Numbered from the stretch's first letter, positions 24,809 to 35,523 are shown. The stretch is DNA of 64,000 bases from Photobacterium galatheae (GCF_000695255.1 NZ_JMIB01000004.1:248001-312000), one strand, 5' to 3'. Translations and numbers: made by a program. Notes: generated by a model not told the origin, from the letters alone.

Positions 24809-24850
24809 CCATCGCCAGAGTGAGATTCAGCGCTGGTGATGGTATTTATT
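24809..24850 (+). terminator. Stem-loop ending the yccT-like gene
   Basis: CCATCGCCAG and CTGGTGATGG pair (one G-U) around a 14-base loop, followed by TATTTATTAT. It overlaps the 3' end of the convergent DksA-like gene. Confidence 0.5.
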
Positions 24851-25174
24851 ATGAGACTGGCACTGCTGGCAGCGCGGCTGAGCAGGGTCTTTATCGAGAA
24901 TATTTATGCCAATCGGCTCTTCACAGTCAGCGCAAATCCCGTAGAGATCTAACCGCATTGCACAGAGGGCAGCATCAATGGCTTCGAGGCGATTGGCTTT
25001 TTGGCGCAACGAAGGATTGATACTTTGTGCCGCTAAAGTCAAAAGCTCATTTGCCGTTTTTTCTGCTGTTGTCACAAGACATGCCGCGTCTAACTCAGCA
25101 TAGAGTTCTGCTGAAAGGGCTTCATATTCTTGTTCAAGCCGGACTGTTTGTTGTTTCAGATACTCACTATTCAT
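24827..25174 (-). CDS. Short DksA/TraR-type zinc-finger protein
   Basis: A 115-residue protein with a helical coiled-coil N-terminal half and a C4 zinc finger (CADCEEPIGINILDKDPAQPRCQQC). The length is between TraR (~73) and DksA (151). DksA-like proteins enter the RNA polymerase secondary channel and change initiation at selected promoters. The coiled-coil tip lacks the exact DxxDxA order that I would expect of true DksA, so it may be a paralogue with its own targets. Monocistronic and convergent with the yccT-like gene. Confidence 0.8.
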   Translation of the reverse strand: MNSEYLKQQTVRLEQEYEALSAELYAELDAACLVTTAEKTANELLTLAAQSINPSLRQKANRLEAIDAALCAMRLDLYGICADCEEPIGINILDKDPAQPRCQQCQSHNKYHHQR

Positions 25175-25383
25175 AGTGGCACTCCATTGTAGACTGGATC
25201 ACAGTCTATGCCGAATTTCTGTCCTGATACTGATATAAGTCAAACCAGATGCAAAATAACCCTTCTTTTTGTCGGTTTTTGTAATCTATCGAATGCTTTA
25301 TAGTGCTGTGCGGTTTTTATGTGGCTGAATTGCTGCTTTTTATTACATTTCAGTGTCTTAAGACGAGAAGAAAGGAAGATAGA

Positions 25384-25500
25384 ATGGATCATCATTTTAA
25401 AGAACCCTATAATCTGAAGTACTTCTTTGGTTTTTTGGTGGCGATGCTGTTGCCGACGCTCCCAGCAAGCCTGACCTGGTTAGGGATTCTGAGCCACTAA
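25384..25500 (+). CDS. Small single-pass membrane protein, 38 residues
   Basis: A 38-residue frame starting MDHHFKEPYNLKYFF with one hydrophobic segment (GFLVAMLLPTLPASLTWLGIL). AAGGAA is well placed seven bases before ATG 25384. It is followed after ~55 bases by the ybaN-like gene on the same strand. I do not know a named family; small proteins of this shape are often overlooked. Function unknown. Confidence 0.55.
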   Translation: MDHHFKEPYNLKYFFGFLVAMLLPTLPASLTWLGILSH

Positions 25501-25555
25501 TCTGTCTGCTATGGCAGGCTGAGCCGGCTCAGGCTAAATGTAAAAGAGAGGGAAT

Positions 25556-25939
25556 GTGAAACAACTGTTCTGGCGAACGCTATTGCTGGTTTCAGGCTGG
25601 TGTTTCGTGATTTTAGGTGTGTTGGGCATTTTCCTTCCTCTTTTACCCACCACAGTATTTTTGCTGCTCGCCAGTGCCTGCTTCATGCGAGGCTCACCTC
25701 AGCTACACAAATGGCTGCACAGCCACCCCCATTTCGGACCCGTGTTAGAAAACTGGCATCAGCACCGGGCTATCAGCACGAAGGTCAAGCGACGGGCGAA
25801 TCTGATGATAGTTCTCAGTTTTACCCTTTCCGTCTTTATTGTGCCTGTGAATTGGGTCAAAGTCTTACTTATTGTTATTGCAGTGGTTTTACTGATCTGG
25901 TTTAACCGTCTTCCGGTTCGGGAGCCGGATAGCCTGTGA
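25556..25939 (+). CDS. ybaN: YbaN family inner-membrane protein (DUF454)
   Basis: A 127-residue protein with three to four membrane segments. The signature GVLGIFLPLLPTTVFLLLASACFMRGSP followed by WLHSHPHFGPVLENWHQHRAIS is diagnostic for DUF454. Start GTG 25556 preceded by GAGGGA. E. coli ybaN lies directly before apt, exactly as here. Function unknown. Confidence 0.87.
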   Translation: MKQLFWRTLLLVSGWCFVILGVLGIFLPLLPTTVFLLLASACFMRGSPQLHKWLHSHPHFGPVLENWHQHRAISTKVKRRANLMIVLSFTLSVFIVPVNWVKVLLIVIAVVLLIWFNRLPVREPDSL

Positions 25940-26131
25940 GTGCAGTGGCTGATGGCTCAAGCGGTTCGCCATGGGTTTCTTTGCATCAGCAAGGACAGGA
26001 CGATAGTTGCCCATCACAGCAAAAATCACTACTATTTGCGCTTAATTCGCTCGTCATACCGATTTGATTGGGTATGCGCGACCAAATTTCTAAATAACCT
26101 GCTGTGTGCAGTACAGCAGATGGAAGAGACT

Positions 26132-26692
26132 ATGAGCCAAGTAAAGACTGTTCAAGACGACTTCAGCCTGATTAAAAACAGTATCAAGACGATTCCGGAT
26201 TATCCAAAACCAGGTATTCTGTTTCGGGATGTGACCAGCTTAATGGAAGACCCGGAAGCCTATCAGGCGACCCTGCAGATCTTTCATCAGCAATTCTGTG
26301 ATAAAGGCATTACTAAGGTCGTTGGCACAGAGGCTCGTGGTTTCCTGTTTGGTGCGCCATTAGCACTGATGCTGGGTGTCGGTTTTATTCCTGTGCGTAA
26401 GCCGGGTAAATTGCCTCGTAGCGTTATCAGTGAAAGTTATGAACTGGAATATGGCCAGGATACGTTGGAAATTCATACCGATGCTATCGTTGAAGGGGAT
26501 AAGGTACTGCTTGTCGATGATCTGCTGGCAACCGGCGGGACAATTGATGCGACCACCAAGCTGGTTCGCCGTCTGGGCGGGATTGTGGAAGACGCTGCGT
26601 TCGTAATTAACCTGCCTGACATTGGCGGGCAGCAGCGGTTGCGTGGTCTGGGACTGAATGTCTTCAGCATTTGTGATTTCGACGGGCATTAA
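26132..26692 (+). CDS. apt: Adenine phosphoribosyltransferase
   Basis: A 186-residue purine salvage enzyme that makes AMP from adenine and PRPP. It has the family N-terminal [33 protein letters not shown], and the PRPP-binding loop [13 protein letters not shown]. The start is ATG 26132 ([10 protein letters not shown]) by alignment with known N-termini; ATG 26120 and a much longer open frame are possible but unlikely. It lies upstream of dnaX as in E. coli. Confidence 0.93.
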   Translation: MSQVKTVQDDFSLIKNSIKTIPDYPKPGILFRDVTSLMEDPEAYQATLQIFHQQFCDKGITKVVGTEARGFLFGAPLALMLGVGFIPVRKPGKLPRSVISESYELEYGQDTLEIHTDAIVEGDKVLLVDDLLATGGTIDATTKLVRRLGGIVEDAAFVINLPDIGGQQRLRGLGLNVFSICDFDGH

Positions 26693-26882
26693 TCTGTCGG
26701 AATCACTCATATCAGCTGGAGGAGGTTATCTTTGTGGTCAAAACGTTAGCATGAAAGACGTGAAAGCATAAACTCCTCCGGACTTCTCTCGCGCCATAAA
26801 TTTCCCTGTGCTAGCATGTCCGACTGGATTCAGTAGGCTGACAATCGCCACTGAATGATCGTGTTCTGTAGGATTTATCACC

Positions 26883-29006
26883 ATGAGTTATCAGGTTCTG
26901 GCACGCAAATGGCGGCCACATCGATTTGAAGATGTGGTGGGCCAATCCCATGTCCTGACGGCGCTGACCAATGCGCTGACACATAACCGACTTCATCATG
27001 CCTATCTGTTCAGTGGAACCCGGGGCGTCGGTAAAACGACGATTGCCCGACTATTTGCCAAAGGACTGAACTGCGAACAGGGGATTACGGCTTCTCCTTG
27101 CGGACAATGTCATACCTGTCAGGAAATTGATCAGGGGCGTTTTGTCGATTTGCTGGAAATCGATGCGGCTTCGAGAACTAAAGTTGAAGATACTCGTGAG
27201 TTGCTGGATAACGTTCAGTATCAACCTGCACGCGGACGGTTTAAGGTTTACCTGATTGACGAAGTGCACATGCTGTCTCGTCATAGTTTTAACGCCTTAC
27301 TGAAAACGCTTGAAGAGCCGCCAGAGCATGTGAAGTTTATTCTGGCAACCACAGACCCTCAGAAATTACCGGTGACGATTCTGTCACGTTGTCTGCAGTT
27401 TCATTTGAAACATCTGGATAATGTCCAGATTCAGCAGCAACTTGATCATGTTCTGACCGCAGAAGGGATCAGCTTTGAAGCCAAAGCGCTCAGCCTGTTG
27501 GCCAGAGCTGCCGAAGGCAGTATGCGTGATGCGCTGAGCCTGACCGATCAGGCCATTGCACTGGGCAATGGTCAGGTTCAGTCTGATACCGTGGCAGGGA
27601 TGCTAGGCACCCTCAACACGGAACAGGCACTCTATCTGCTGGAGGCGATGGCGCAAGGTCAGGCAGAACCCGCGATGGCGTGCCTCGCGGAACTGGCTGC
27701 GGTAGGCGTCGCGTGGGATAGTCTGCTCAGTGAAATGGCAGCCCAGTTGCACCGCGTTGCCATGTATCAGGTTTTGCCGGCTTCACTGGATGCGTCTTTA
27801 CCGGATGCGGAGCGTATTGTTCAACTGAGCCAGCTGATGCCGCCCCAGGATGTCCAGCTCCATTATCAGATTGCGCTTCAGGGCCGGCAGGATTTACCGC
27901 TGGCGCCTGATGGTCGTACCGGGCTGGAAATGGTGATGTTGCGGATGCTGGCTTTTCGGCCGGTGGCGGCCGGGACATTGATGCCGCAGCCAATTGCTGT
28001 GCCTGCTGCTGCCCCCGAGTCCAGCCCTTCGGCGCCGCAGGTAAGGCAACCGGCACAACCTGTTCCGCAAGCCGTACCGGTACAAACTGCACCGCCACAG
28101 ATGCACTCAGCAACTGAACCTCAGTCGATGCAGCATCAAGCTGCCACACCGACGTCAGGCGTCTCGGTATTAGGAGCAGCAGTATCAACCGAAGCGCCAC
28201 AGCCGGAACCTGCATCAGAATCTGCACCAGAACCTATGCCTGAACCTGCGCCAACACCGCAGCCATCATCACCGGCTTCCGGATTGCTGGCCGCCAGAAA
28301 TAAGCTTCGCAGTAAAGCAAAGCGTGGGCAGGAGTCTACTGAGCCAAAAAAGGCTGAACCGGCGTCCGTTAAAAAACCTGCGACTAGCGTGCTGGATCGG
28401 ATTTCGAACCAGCATGCCAGTCGTCGCTCACAGCAGACTGGACAACAGACGGCGCCGGTGAACGCAATGCAACCTTCACAACCGAAGCCTGTTGAAGAAT
28501 ATCAGTGGCAGCCGGTCAGTCAGCCTGAAGTGGATCATCAGCCTGAAGTTGTGGTTGCCCCGACCGCGCTGAAGCAAGCGCTGGAGCACGAAAAAACGCC
28601 TGAAATGGCGAAACAGCTTGTCAGTGAAGCGGCAAATCAGGATAGTTGGTCCGACATGGTGACGAAGCTGAATGTCGACCGTCTTGTTCAGCAATTAGCA
28701 TTGAATTCTGCAATGGTGCTGGAAGAGCAACAGCTTACCCTGCAATTGCGCCCCTCTCAGCAACATCTGGATACACCGAAAGCCAGAGCGCAACTTTCCG
28801 CGGCACTGGCTGAAATGCTGGGACAAGAGATAGAATTACAGATAGAACTCAGTGATAAAGGGCGGACGCCGCTGGAATGGCGGGAGTTCCTTTATCAACA
28901 GAAATTGGATCAGGCTAAAGTGAGTCTGCAGCAGGATCCGAACGTTTCCTTCATTTGTCAGCGATTCAGTGCTGTACTGGATGAAGAAAGCGTAAGACCC
29001 GTCTAA
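26883..29006 (+). CDS. dnaX: DNA polymerase III subunits tau and gamma
   Basis: Clamp-loader subunit of 707 residues (tau). The AAA+ domain has Walker A GTRGVGKTTIARLF and the zinc module CEQGITASPCGQCHTC. Walker B is LIDEVHMLS and the SRC motif LSRCLQF. Domain III follows (to ~365), then a long Pro/Gln/Ala-rich linker (~370-545) and the C-terminal region that binds DnaE and DnaB. Inside the linker a slippery AAAAAAG heptamer (28346-28352) in the correct phase should yield the short gamma form by -1 frameshifting, ending at TGA 28355-28357 (about 491 residues). Followed by ybaB and recR, as in E. coli. Confidence 0.95.
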   Translation: MSYQVLARKWRPHRFEDVVGQSHVLTALTNALTHNRLHHAYLFSGTRGVGKTTIARLFAKGLNCEQGITASPCGQCHTCQEIDQGRFVDLLEIDAASRTKVEDTRELLDNVQYQPARGRFKVYLIDEVHMLSRHSFNALLKTLEEPPEHVKFILATTDPQKLPVTILSRCLQFHLKHLDNVQIQQQLDHVLTAEGISFEAKALSLLARAAEGSMRDALSLTDQAIALGNGQVQSDTVAGMLGTLNTEQALYLLEAMAQGQAEPAMACLAELAAVGVAWDSLLSEMAAQLHRVAMYQVLPASLDASLPDAERIVQLSQLMPPQDVQLHYQIALQGRQDLPLAPDGRTGLEMVMLRMLAFRPVAAGTLMPQPIAVPAAAPESSPSAPQVRQPAQPVPQAVPVQTAPPQMHSATEPQSMQHQAATPTSGVSVLGAAVSTEAPQPEPASESAPEPMPEPAPTPQPSSPASGLLAARNKLRSKAKRGQESTEPKKAEPASVKKPATSVLDRISNQHASRRSQQTGQQTAPVNAMQPSQPKPVEEYQWQPVSQPEVDHQPEVVVAPTALKQALEHEKTPEMAKQLVSEAANQDSWSDMVTKLNVDRLVQQLALNSAMVLEEQQLTLQLRPSQQHLDTPKARAQLSAALAEMLGQEIELQIELSDKGRTPLEWREFLYQQKLDQAKVSLQQDPNVSFICQRFSAVLDEESVRPV
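28331..28357 (+). promoter_or_regulatory. Programmed -1 frameshift signal in dnaX
   Basis: The heptamer A AAA AAG (28346-28352) lies in the phase needed for tandem slippage: the normal codons are CCA AAA AAG GCT, and the shifted frame reads GGC then TGA. A Shine-Dalgarno-like GGAG lies 11 bases before it, as in E. coli dnaX where it stimulates slippage. A clear downstream hairpin was not found by eye. Confidence 0.85.
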
Positions 29007-29037
29007 TAAATGAACCAGACCCATAGAGAGAGAAGAT

Positions 29038-29367
29038 ATGTTTGGTAAAGGTGGTATGGCGAACATGATGAAGCAGGCGCAGCAAATGCAAGAGCGCATG
29101 CAGAAGATGCAAGAAGAAATCGCCAACATGGAAGTGACTGGTGAAGCTGGTGCCGGCATGGTGAAAGTGACACTGACTGGCAGCCATAGTGTGCGTCGTG
29201 TTGAGCTGGATGACAGCCTGATGGAAGACGACAAAGATATGCTGGAAGATCTGATTGCTGCTGCATTCAATGATGCTGCACGTCGTATCGAAGAAGCTCA
29301 GAAAGAAAAAATGGCCAGCGTGACAGGCGGTATGAACCTGCCAGCCGGCTTTAAGATGCCTTTCTAA
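29038..29367 (+). CDS. ybaB: YbaB/EbfC nucleoid-associated protein
   Basis: A 109-residue, Met- and charge-rich protein: [20 protein letters not shown], a coiled-coil N-terminal helix, then [20 protein letters not shown] and a C-terminal helix. It dimerises into a tweezer-shaped DNA binder. The dnaX-ybaB-recR order is almost universal. It starts 31 bases after dnaX with AGAGAGAAG upstream; recR follows after three bases. Confidence 0.94.
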   Translation: MFGKGGMANMMKQAQQMQERMQKMQEEIANMEVTGEAGAGMVKVTLTGSHSVRRVELDDSLMEDDKDMLEDLIAAAFNDAARRIEEAQKEKMASVTGGMNLPAGFKMPF

Positions 29368-29370
29368 TCA

Positions 29371-29973
29371 ATGCGCACCAGTCCGTTACTTGAGCAGTTG
29401 ATGGACGCGCTGCGCTGCTTGCCCGGCGTCGGGCCAAAGTCTGCGCAGCGTATGGCCTTCAGTCTTTTGCAACGCAACCGTCAGAGAGGCCTGCAATTGG
29501 CTGATGTGTTGGGTAAAGCCATGACTGAAATTGGCCATTGCCGTGATTGCCGCACTTTTACAGAAGAAGATGTGTGCGCAATTTGTGAGAATCCGCGCCG
29601 TCAGGAAAGCGGGCAGATCTGTGTGGTGGAAAGCCCGGCTGATATTATGGCCGTTGAAGCCACCGGACAATTCTCCGGCCGCTATTTTGTGTTGATGGGG
29701 CATTTGTCACCCCTGGATGGCATCGGTCCGAGTGATATCGGGCTGGATATGCTGGAATACCGTTTGCAAAATGAGTCGATCGCAGAGCTGATTCTGGCGA
29801 CTAATCCGACGGTCGAGGGAGAGGCAACCGCACACTATATTGCTGAGCTATGTCAGGCCTATCAGGTGCCAGCCAGTCGTATCGCCCATGGTGTCCCTGT
29901 GGGCGGCGAGCTGGAGCTGGTCGATGGGACAACATTGTCCCATTCGATTGCCGGACGGCAGAAGCTGTATTAA
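29371..29973 (+). CDS. recR: Recombination protein RecR
   Basis: A 200-residue protein of the RecFOR gap-repair pathway. It has the helix-hairpin-helix [17 protein letters not shown], a Cys4 zinc finger ([16 protein letters not shown]), and the Toprim domain starting [14 protein letters not shown] with later [13 protein letters not shown]. It forms a ring clamp that loads RecA with RecO at SSB-coated gaps. Last gene of the dnaX operon. Confidence 0.95.
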   Translation: MRTSPLLEQLMDALRCLPGVGPKSAQRMAFSLLQRNRQRGLQLADVLGKAMTEIGHCRDCRTFTEEDVCAICENPRRQESGQICVVESPADIMAVEATGQFSGRYFVLMGHLSPLDGIGPSDIGLDMLEYRLQNESIAELILATNPTVEGEATAHYIAELCQAYQVPASRIAHGVPVGGELELVDGTTLSHSIAGRQKLY

Positions 29974-29998
29974 ATCACATATGTCTGTGGCGAATTTT

Positions 29999-30026
29999 AA
30001 AACCGACGTTTATCGTCGGTTTTTTC
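29999..30026. terminator. Bidirectional terminator between recR and toxS
   Basis: AAAACCGACG, TTTAT, CGTCGGTTTTTT: a strong stem with A and T runs on both sides between convergent genes. Confidence 0.9.
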
Positions 30027-30027
30027 G

Positions 30028-30579
30028 TTAAGGAATGGCATTCAGGACTTGTGAACGGGTATTCAGTCCGGTTAACAAAACTGATTTTTTTCCCATCATA
30101 TCGACCCGGTTACTCTGCTCTGCATTGATCTGAAAATATTGATAAATAGACTGGATCTGTTCTGCGTTAAACGCGCTTTCATCCCCGGTTTTCAATTCTG
30201 AAAATTGTTCCGGACGAACCTGCAGATAACCACCGCTAACCTCCCAATAGCCGGATTCAGTGATCGTCAGATGAAGTTGTGTGTGATTCTGATTGGTCAT
30301 GGTCATGCGGGTGACTCGTGAATAGCTATGGTTCGGCAAGAACAGAACCAGACTTTTTTCTGTCAGTTTTTTCAAGTGGCTAAGGCCGGGAACTGCCGTT
30401 GAAGCCACGTTGGTGACGGTGTAGGACTCCCAGTCATGGGATGCCAGGAAACGGTTCAGCCGATGATCGCTCTTGAAAAAGTAATAGAGACTACCGAAGA
30501 GGATCAGTGCCAGTAAAACCAGCAGGGCCGCCGGAATGTATGTTTGATTCACCTCGGAGCGGGTTACAGAACGCGGCAT
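30028..30579 (-). CDS. toxS: Transmembrane regulatory protein ToxS
   Basis: A 183-residue protein: a short cytoplasmic tail, one membrane segment (IPAALLVLLALILFGSLYYFF), then a periplasmic beta-rich domain. Size and topology match ToxS of vibrios, which binds the periplasmic domain of ToxR, protects it from proteolysis and, with it, forms a lipid/bile-binding fold. ATG 30579 has GGGAG upstream and overlaps the toxR 3' end by 16 bases, which points to coupled translation. Confidence 0.88.
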   Translation of the reverse strand: MPRSVTRSEVNQTYIPAALLVLLALILFGSLYYFFKSDHRLNRFLASHDWESYTVTNVASTAVPGLSHLKKLTEKSLVLFLPNHSYSRVTRMTMTNQNHTQLHLTITESGYWEVSGGYLQVRPEQFSELKTGDESAFNAEQIQSIYQYFQINAEQSNRVDMMGKKSVLLTGLNTRSQVLNAIP

Positions 30580-31520
30580 GGCGGCTCCCTTTCCTTGTTC
30601 AGTGTCACAATGGTGAGTGTCATATTTTTCCGGTAGTCAGCCGGTTCGTAAATCAGATTGATCCAAAGCTGGTTGTGTTCCCCGCCGGTCACAATGACTT
30701 TGGCCGGAACGGGTGTCTGACTGGGACTGTCAGCTTGGCGGTGAGTTTCAATACATTGTCTGATCAGCGGATACCATGCATCGGTGATGGTGGTCTCATC
30801 AGGGATAAGGACGGGTATCCCTTGATATCTGAACGCCAGGTAGAATGCGCTGGAAGTCGGCGGTTGGCTCAGGTAAGCCCAGATGGGCAGCACAATACAT
30901 AAGAGCAACACGGCGATCCTGCTGAACAGATATCGGGGCTGACGGATGTCTGTTCGGTGTTCGTGATTGAGTGCGGATGAGCTTGCCGGGTTGGCCGGCG
31001 CTGAATCATTTTCTAAAGCCTGTTCATCGGATGGCGCTGTCTTGGTTGGAGCAACTGTGGCAGGCACAGTCGTATCCGGAACAATGATGTGTGAGTCAAG
31101 GATAGCATCCGGTGCCTGTTCATTGTGTTGTGTGTGCTTGGGCTGAGTTTCATCTGGGTCGTCGGAGGGGTCATCAATCCGATCGACACTGGCAATCATT
31201 TGGTAGCCACGTTTCGGGATGGTTTTGATAAATGCAGGAGAGCGGGTTGAATCTTTCAGGTATCGTCGCAGGGTCGAAATGGCTTGCGTCAGACTGGAAT
31301 CATCCACTTCGAATCCTTGCTCCCGCCAGATATAGTCATACATCTGCTGCCGGGAAATAATTGTTCCCGGTTCTGCCAGCATCCGGTGTAATGCCCGGCT
31401 TTCATTGATCCCTAAATGGATGGCGTCTTCTTCAGACTGAGTGTTGTCGATCAGGCTATTGTGGTGTGGTGAAAAGATAAATCTTTTTCCAATCAGGAAT
31501 TTATGGTGTGTCTGTTCCAT
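30564..31520 (-). CDS. toxR: Transmembrane transcriptional activator ToxR
   Basis: A 318-residue, membrane-anchored regulator. The N-terminal winged helix (~1-110) has FEVDDSSLTQAISTLRRYL and IKTIPKRGYQMIASV. A long, poorly conserved Thr/Pro/Asp-rich linker follows (~115-200), then a single membrane segment (LFSRIAVLLLCIVLPIWAYL), then a periplasmic domain with two Cys (RQCIETH and PPCRVL), equivalent to the disulfide pair of V. cholerae ToxR. It controls porin and virulence genes in response to bile, pH and nutrients. The divergent htpG is the standard Vibrionaceae arrangement. Confidence 0.93.
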   Translation of the reverse strand: MEQTHHKFLIGKRFIFSPHHNSLIDNTQSEEDAIHLGINESRALHRMLAEPGTIISRQQMYDYIWREQGFEVDDSSLTQAISTLRRYLKDSTRSPAFIKTIPKRGYQMIASVDRIDDPSDDPDETQPKHTQHNEQAPDAILDSHIIVPDTTVPATVAPTKTAPSDEQALENDSAPANPASSSALNHEHRTDIRQPRYLFSRIAVLLLCIVLPIWAYLSQPPTSSAFYLAFRYQGIPVLIPDETTITDAWYPLIRQCIETHRQADSPSQTPVPAKVIVTGGEHNQLWINLIYEPADYRKNMTLTIVTLNKEREPPCRVL

Positions 31521-31616
31521 GCCTAACCTATTCGTTTAATGTGTTATTTTTTTCTGGAACGCTGACAACAGTATGAATCGTTCAGTGATAATCGAACAGA
31601 AATTTAGCCGGCAGGT

Positions 31617-31642
31617 CTTGAAAATGATTGGCGTGCCCATAT
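31617..31642 (+). promoter_or_regulatory. Sigma-32 heat-shock promoter of htpG
   Basis: CTTGAA (31617-31622), 13 bases, then CCCATAT (31636-31642). This fits the RpoH consensus (CTTGAAA, 11-16 bases, CCCATNT) and is ~43 bases before the htpG start. Confidence 0.85.
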
Positions 31643-31684
31643 CTAGGTTTCAGTAATGACGTAAACATGGATTACGGAGTTCAA

Positions 31685-33583
31685 ATGAGCGAGCAAACCC
31701 TGGAAAAGAATAAAGAGACACGTGGCTTTCAATCTGAAGTGAAGCAATTGCTTCATTTAATGATCCATTCACTGTACTCAAATAAAGAGATTTTTTTACG
31801 GGAGCTGATTTCCAATGCTTCCGATGCGGCGGATAAACTGCGTTTTCGTGCGCTTTCCGCCCCTGAATTATATGAAAATGATGGCGAACTGGCTGTTCGT
31901 CTGTCCTTCGATGAAAAAGCCGGTACGGTGACGATCAGCGATAACGGTATCGGGATGACCCGTGACGAGGTGATTGAACACCTGGGTACTATCGCAAAAT
32001 CGGGGACGAAAGACTTTTTCGCCAAGCTGAGTGAAGAGCAAACGAAAGACTCACAACTGATTGGTCAGTTTGGTGTGGGTTTCTATTCTTCCTTTATCGT
32101 TGCTGATGCTGTGACGGTGAACACCCGTGCAGCGGGTGCAGCCGTAGATCAGGCGGTGTGCTGGCATTCAACCGGTGAAGGCGACTACACCGTTGAAAAT
32201 ATCGAAAAAGCGACGCGCGGAACTGAAATTATTCTGCACCTGCGTGAAGATGAAAAAGAATTCCTGAGCGAATACCGCCTGCGCGATATCATCAGTAAAT
32301 ATTCGGATCACATTGGGATTCCGGTCCTGATGGAAACGGCCGAACGCGATGAGGAAGGCCAGGAAACCGGTAAGAAGTGGGAGCAGGTCAATAAGGCCCA
32401 GGCACTGTGGACTCGTAGTAAATCTGAGATTTCAGATGAAGAATATCAAGAGTTCTACAAGCATGTTTCTCATGATTATGCTGAACCACTGAGCTGGAGC
32501 CACAACCGTGTGGAAGGCCAGCAAGATTACACCAGCCTGCTGTATATTCCGTCAAAAGCGCCGTTTGACTTATATAACCGTGACAGCAAGCATGGCCTGA
32601 AACTGTATGTACAGCGCGTTTTCATTATGGATGACGCTGAACAGTTCATGCCGATGTACCTGCGCTTTATGCGTGGTCTGATTGATTCAAATGATCTGCC
32701 GCTGAACGTGTCCCGTGAAATCCTGCAGGATAACAAGGTCACGCAGGCGCTGCGGAAAGCCTGTACCAAGCGCGCATTGTCGATGCTGGAAAAACTGGCG
32801 AAGAAAGAAGACGACTATCTGCGCTTCTGGACCGAGTTCGGTCAGGTACTGAAAGAGGGTGCGGCAGAAGATTTCGCAAACCGTGAAAAAATTGCCGGCC
32901 TGTTGCGTTTCAGCACGACTCACAATGACACTGCTGAGCAAACTGTGTCTCTGGCAGATTACGTCAGCCGGATGAAAGAAGGTCAGGACAAGATTTACTA
33001 CATCACGGCAGACAGCTTCAATGCGGCGAAGAACAGTCCTCACCTGGAGCAGTTCCGCCGGAAGGGGCTGGAAGTTGTGCTGATGCATGACCGCATCGAT
33101 GAATGGCTGATGGGTTACTTGCCTGAGTTTGACGGGAAGCAGTTCCAGTCCATCACCAAAGCCGGTCTGGATCTGTCCAGCTTTGAAGGTGAGGAAGAAA
33201 AAGAAGCGCAGAAACAGACAGAAGAAGCATTTTCGTCTGTTGTTGAGCGTACCAAAGCCTATCTGGGCGAGCGTGTACAGGATGTACGAACGACCTTCAA
33301 ACTGCAGGATACCCCAGCCGTTGTCGTGACTGACGAAAATGAGATGGGAACACAGATGGCGAAATTACTGGCAGCTGCCGGTCATGAAGCGCCTGAAGTG
33401 AAGTACATCTTTGAGCTGAATCCAAATCATCCGGTGGTGAACCGGATGGCGGATGAAGCCGATGAAGAAGCTTTCGGCCGTTGGGTTGAAATGCTGCTTG
33501 GTCAGGCGATGCTGGCGGAACGTGGGTCGATGGAAGATCCATCTCAGTTCCTGTCGGCAGTGAACAAACTGCTGGCTCAGTAA
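31685..33583 (+). CDS. htpG: Molecular chaperone HtpG (bacterial Hsp90)
   Basis: A 632-residue ATP-dependent dimeric chaperone. The N-terminal GHKL ATPase domain shows [27 protein letters not shown] and [11 protein letters not shown]. The middle domain carries [31 protein letters not shown] in two conserved blocks, and the C-terminal dimer domain ends LLAQ. I chose ATG 31685 (CGGAG upstream), matching known N-termini; the frame is open for 57 more bases. A sigma-32 promoter is directly upstream. Divergent from toxR. Confidence 0.96.
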   Translation: MSEQTLEKNKETRGFQSEVKQLLHLMIHSLYSNKEIFLRELISNASDAADKLRFRALSAPELYENDGELAVRLSFDEKAGTVTISDNGIGMTRDEVIEHLGTIAKSGTKDFFAKLSEEQTKDSQLIGQFGVGFYSSFIVADAVTVNTRAAGAAVDQAVCWHSTGEGDYTVENIEKATRGTEIILHLREDEKEFLSEYRLRDIISKYSDHIGIPVLMETAERDEEGQETGKKWEQVNKAQALWTRSKSEISDEEYQEFYKHVSHDYAEPLSWSHNRVEGQQDYTSLLYIPSKAPFDLYNRDSKHGLKLYVQRVFIMDDAEQFMPMYLRFMRGLIDSNDLPLNVSREILQDNKVTQALRKACTKRALSMLEKLAKKEDDYLRFWTEFGQVLKEGAAEDFANREKIAGLLRFSTTHNDTAEQTVSLADYVSRMKEGQDKIYYITADSFNAAKNSPHLEQFRRKGLEVVLMHDRIDEWLMGYLPEFDGKQFQSITKAGLDLSSFEGEEEKEAQKQTEEAFSSVVERTKAYLGERVQDVRTTFKLQDTPAVVVTDENEMGTQMAKLLAAAGHEAPEVKYIFELNPNHPVVNRMADEADEEAFGRWVEMLLGQAMLAERGSMEDPSQFLSAVNKLLAQ

Positions 33584-33590
33584 AAACTGA

Positions 33591-33617
33591 ACGGGCGCAG
33601 ATCTGCGCCCGTTTTGC
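33591..33617 (+). terminator. Terminator of htpG
   Basis: ACGGGCGCAG, AT, CTGCGCCCGT, then TTTGCTTC. Perfect stem, short T-run. Confidence 0.8.
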
Positions 33618-33725
33618 TTCAAAGAGTATGCTGATAAAGAATGTAAACGCTGGGCTGTTTCGGCAGCGGACTTGCGAGTATGGTCTAATCAGTGTATTTT
33701 TCTGACTTTCCAAAACTCCGGCTAA

Positions 33726-34394
<669 letters not shown>

Positions 34395-34444
34395 TGTGAT
34401 TTCATGCTTTGCGGTATTGAGACCGCAGGTATAGAACACAGTAA

Positions 34445-34478
34445 AAAGCGAGGAGTGAATCACTCCTCGCTTTTTTTT
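34445..34478 (+). terminator. Terminator of adk
   Basis: AAGCGAGGAGTG, AAT, CACTCCTCGCTTTTTTTT: a perfect 12-base stem with eight T. Confidence 0.93.
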
Positions 34479-34554
34479 GCCCGCTGATGCAAATCAATCG
34501 CTGAGTGGTACACTGTTGCTGCGATAGAAGATGAATATGACCCTGTAGGTGAAG

Positions 34555-35523
34555 ATGGAAAATCAAGGTATTGGCGTACTTTTAGTGAATCTGGGTACGC
34601 CGGATGAAGCGACACCTGCCGCCGTGAAGCGGTTTCTGGCAGAGTTTCTGAGTGACCCGCGTGTTGTTGATCTGTCCCCCTGGATATGGCGTCCAGTTCT
34701 GTTCGGCGCGATTTTACCCATTCGTTCTCCGAAAGTGGCAAAACTGTATCAGTCCGTCTGGATGGAAGAAGGTTCGCCGCTGATGGTGTATTCTCAGCGG
34801 CAGCGGGATGCGCTGGAAGCGCGGCTCGGTATGCCTGTAGCGCTGGGAATGACTTACGGGAACCCGAGCATTCAGTCGGCGCTGGCAAAACTGAGTGATC
34901 AGGGGTGCCGTAAAATCGTGGTTTTGCCTTTATATCCGCAGTATTCGCGGACGACGACTGCACCTGTGTTTGACAAAATTGCCGTCAGTTTGAAGCAAAC
35001 AGCCTATCTGCCGGAGCTCAGGTTTGTTCCGCATTATCAGGATCATCCGGCTTACATTGCTGCGCTCGCTGCGTCTGTGTCAGATTTTTGGGCAGAGCAG
35101 GGTGAACCAGACTATCTGCTTTGTTCCTACCATGGTATCCCTAAACGCTACGCCGATCTGGGCGATCCTTATCCGGTTCACTGTAATGAGACGACAGCGT
35201 TGCTGGCTGAATCTCTGGGAATGCCCAGGGAGAAAATGAGCATGAGTTATCAGTCGATTTTTGGCCGGGAAGAATGGCTGAAGCCTTATACGGAGCCGAC
35301 AATGATTGAATTGGCTCAAAAAGGGGTGAAACGACTGGATGTGGTGTGTCCGGCTTTTTCAGTAGATTGCCTGGAAACCATTGAAGAGATTGCAGAAGGG
35401 GGCAAAGAAGCCTTTCTGAAAGCCGGGGGGGAAACCTTCAATCTCATTCCGTGTCTGAATGACAGTTCAGCACATATCGCTATGATGGAAGCATTGGTTC
35501 AGCAGCAGATCCAAAGTTGGTAA
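34555..35523 (+). CDS. hemH: Ferrochelatase
   Basis: A 322-residue enzyme that inserts Fe2+ into protoporphyrin IX in the last step of haem synthesis. N-terminal [33 protein letters not shown], the catalytic His region [10 protein letters not shown], and the acidic C-terminal part [17 protein letters not shown]. Start taken at ATG 34555 with AGGTG close upstream; an in-frame GTG six bases earlier is possible. Peripheral to the inner membrane. Stands between adk and gsk as in E. coli (aes is absent). Confidence 0.95.
   Translation: MENQGIGVLLVNLGTPDEATPAAVKRFLAEFLSDPRVVDLSPWIWRPVLFGAILPIRSPKVAKLYQSVWMEEGSPLMVYSQRQRDALEARLGMPVALGMTYGNPSIQSALAKLSDQGCRKIVVLPLYPQYSRTTTAPVFDKIAVSLKQTAYLPELRFVPHYQDHPAYIAALAASVSDFWAEQGEPDYLLCSYHGIPKRYADLGDPYPVHCNETTALLAESLGMPREKMSMSYQSIFGREEWLKPYTEPTMIELAQKGVKRLDVVCPAFSVDCLETIEEIAEGGKEAFLKAGGETFNLIPCLNDSSAHIAMMEALVQQQIQSW

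Noticed and set aside
26700-26790. Possible small RNA gene (4.5S-like) between apt and dnaX
   Set aside because: GGAGGAGG and AACTCCTCC can pair, but the conserved SRP RNA core sequence is absent.
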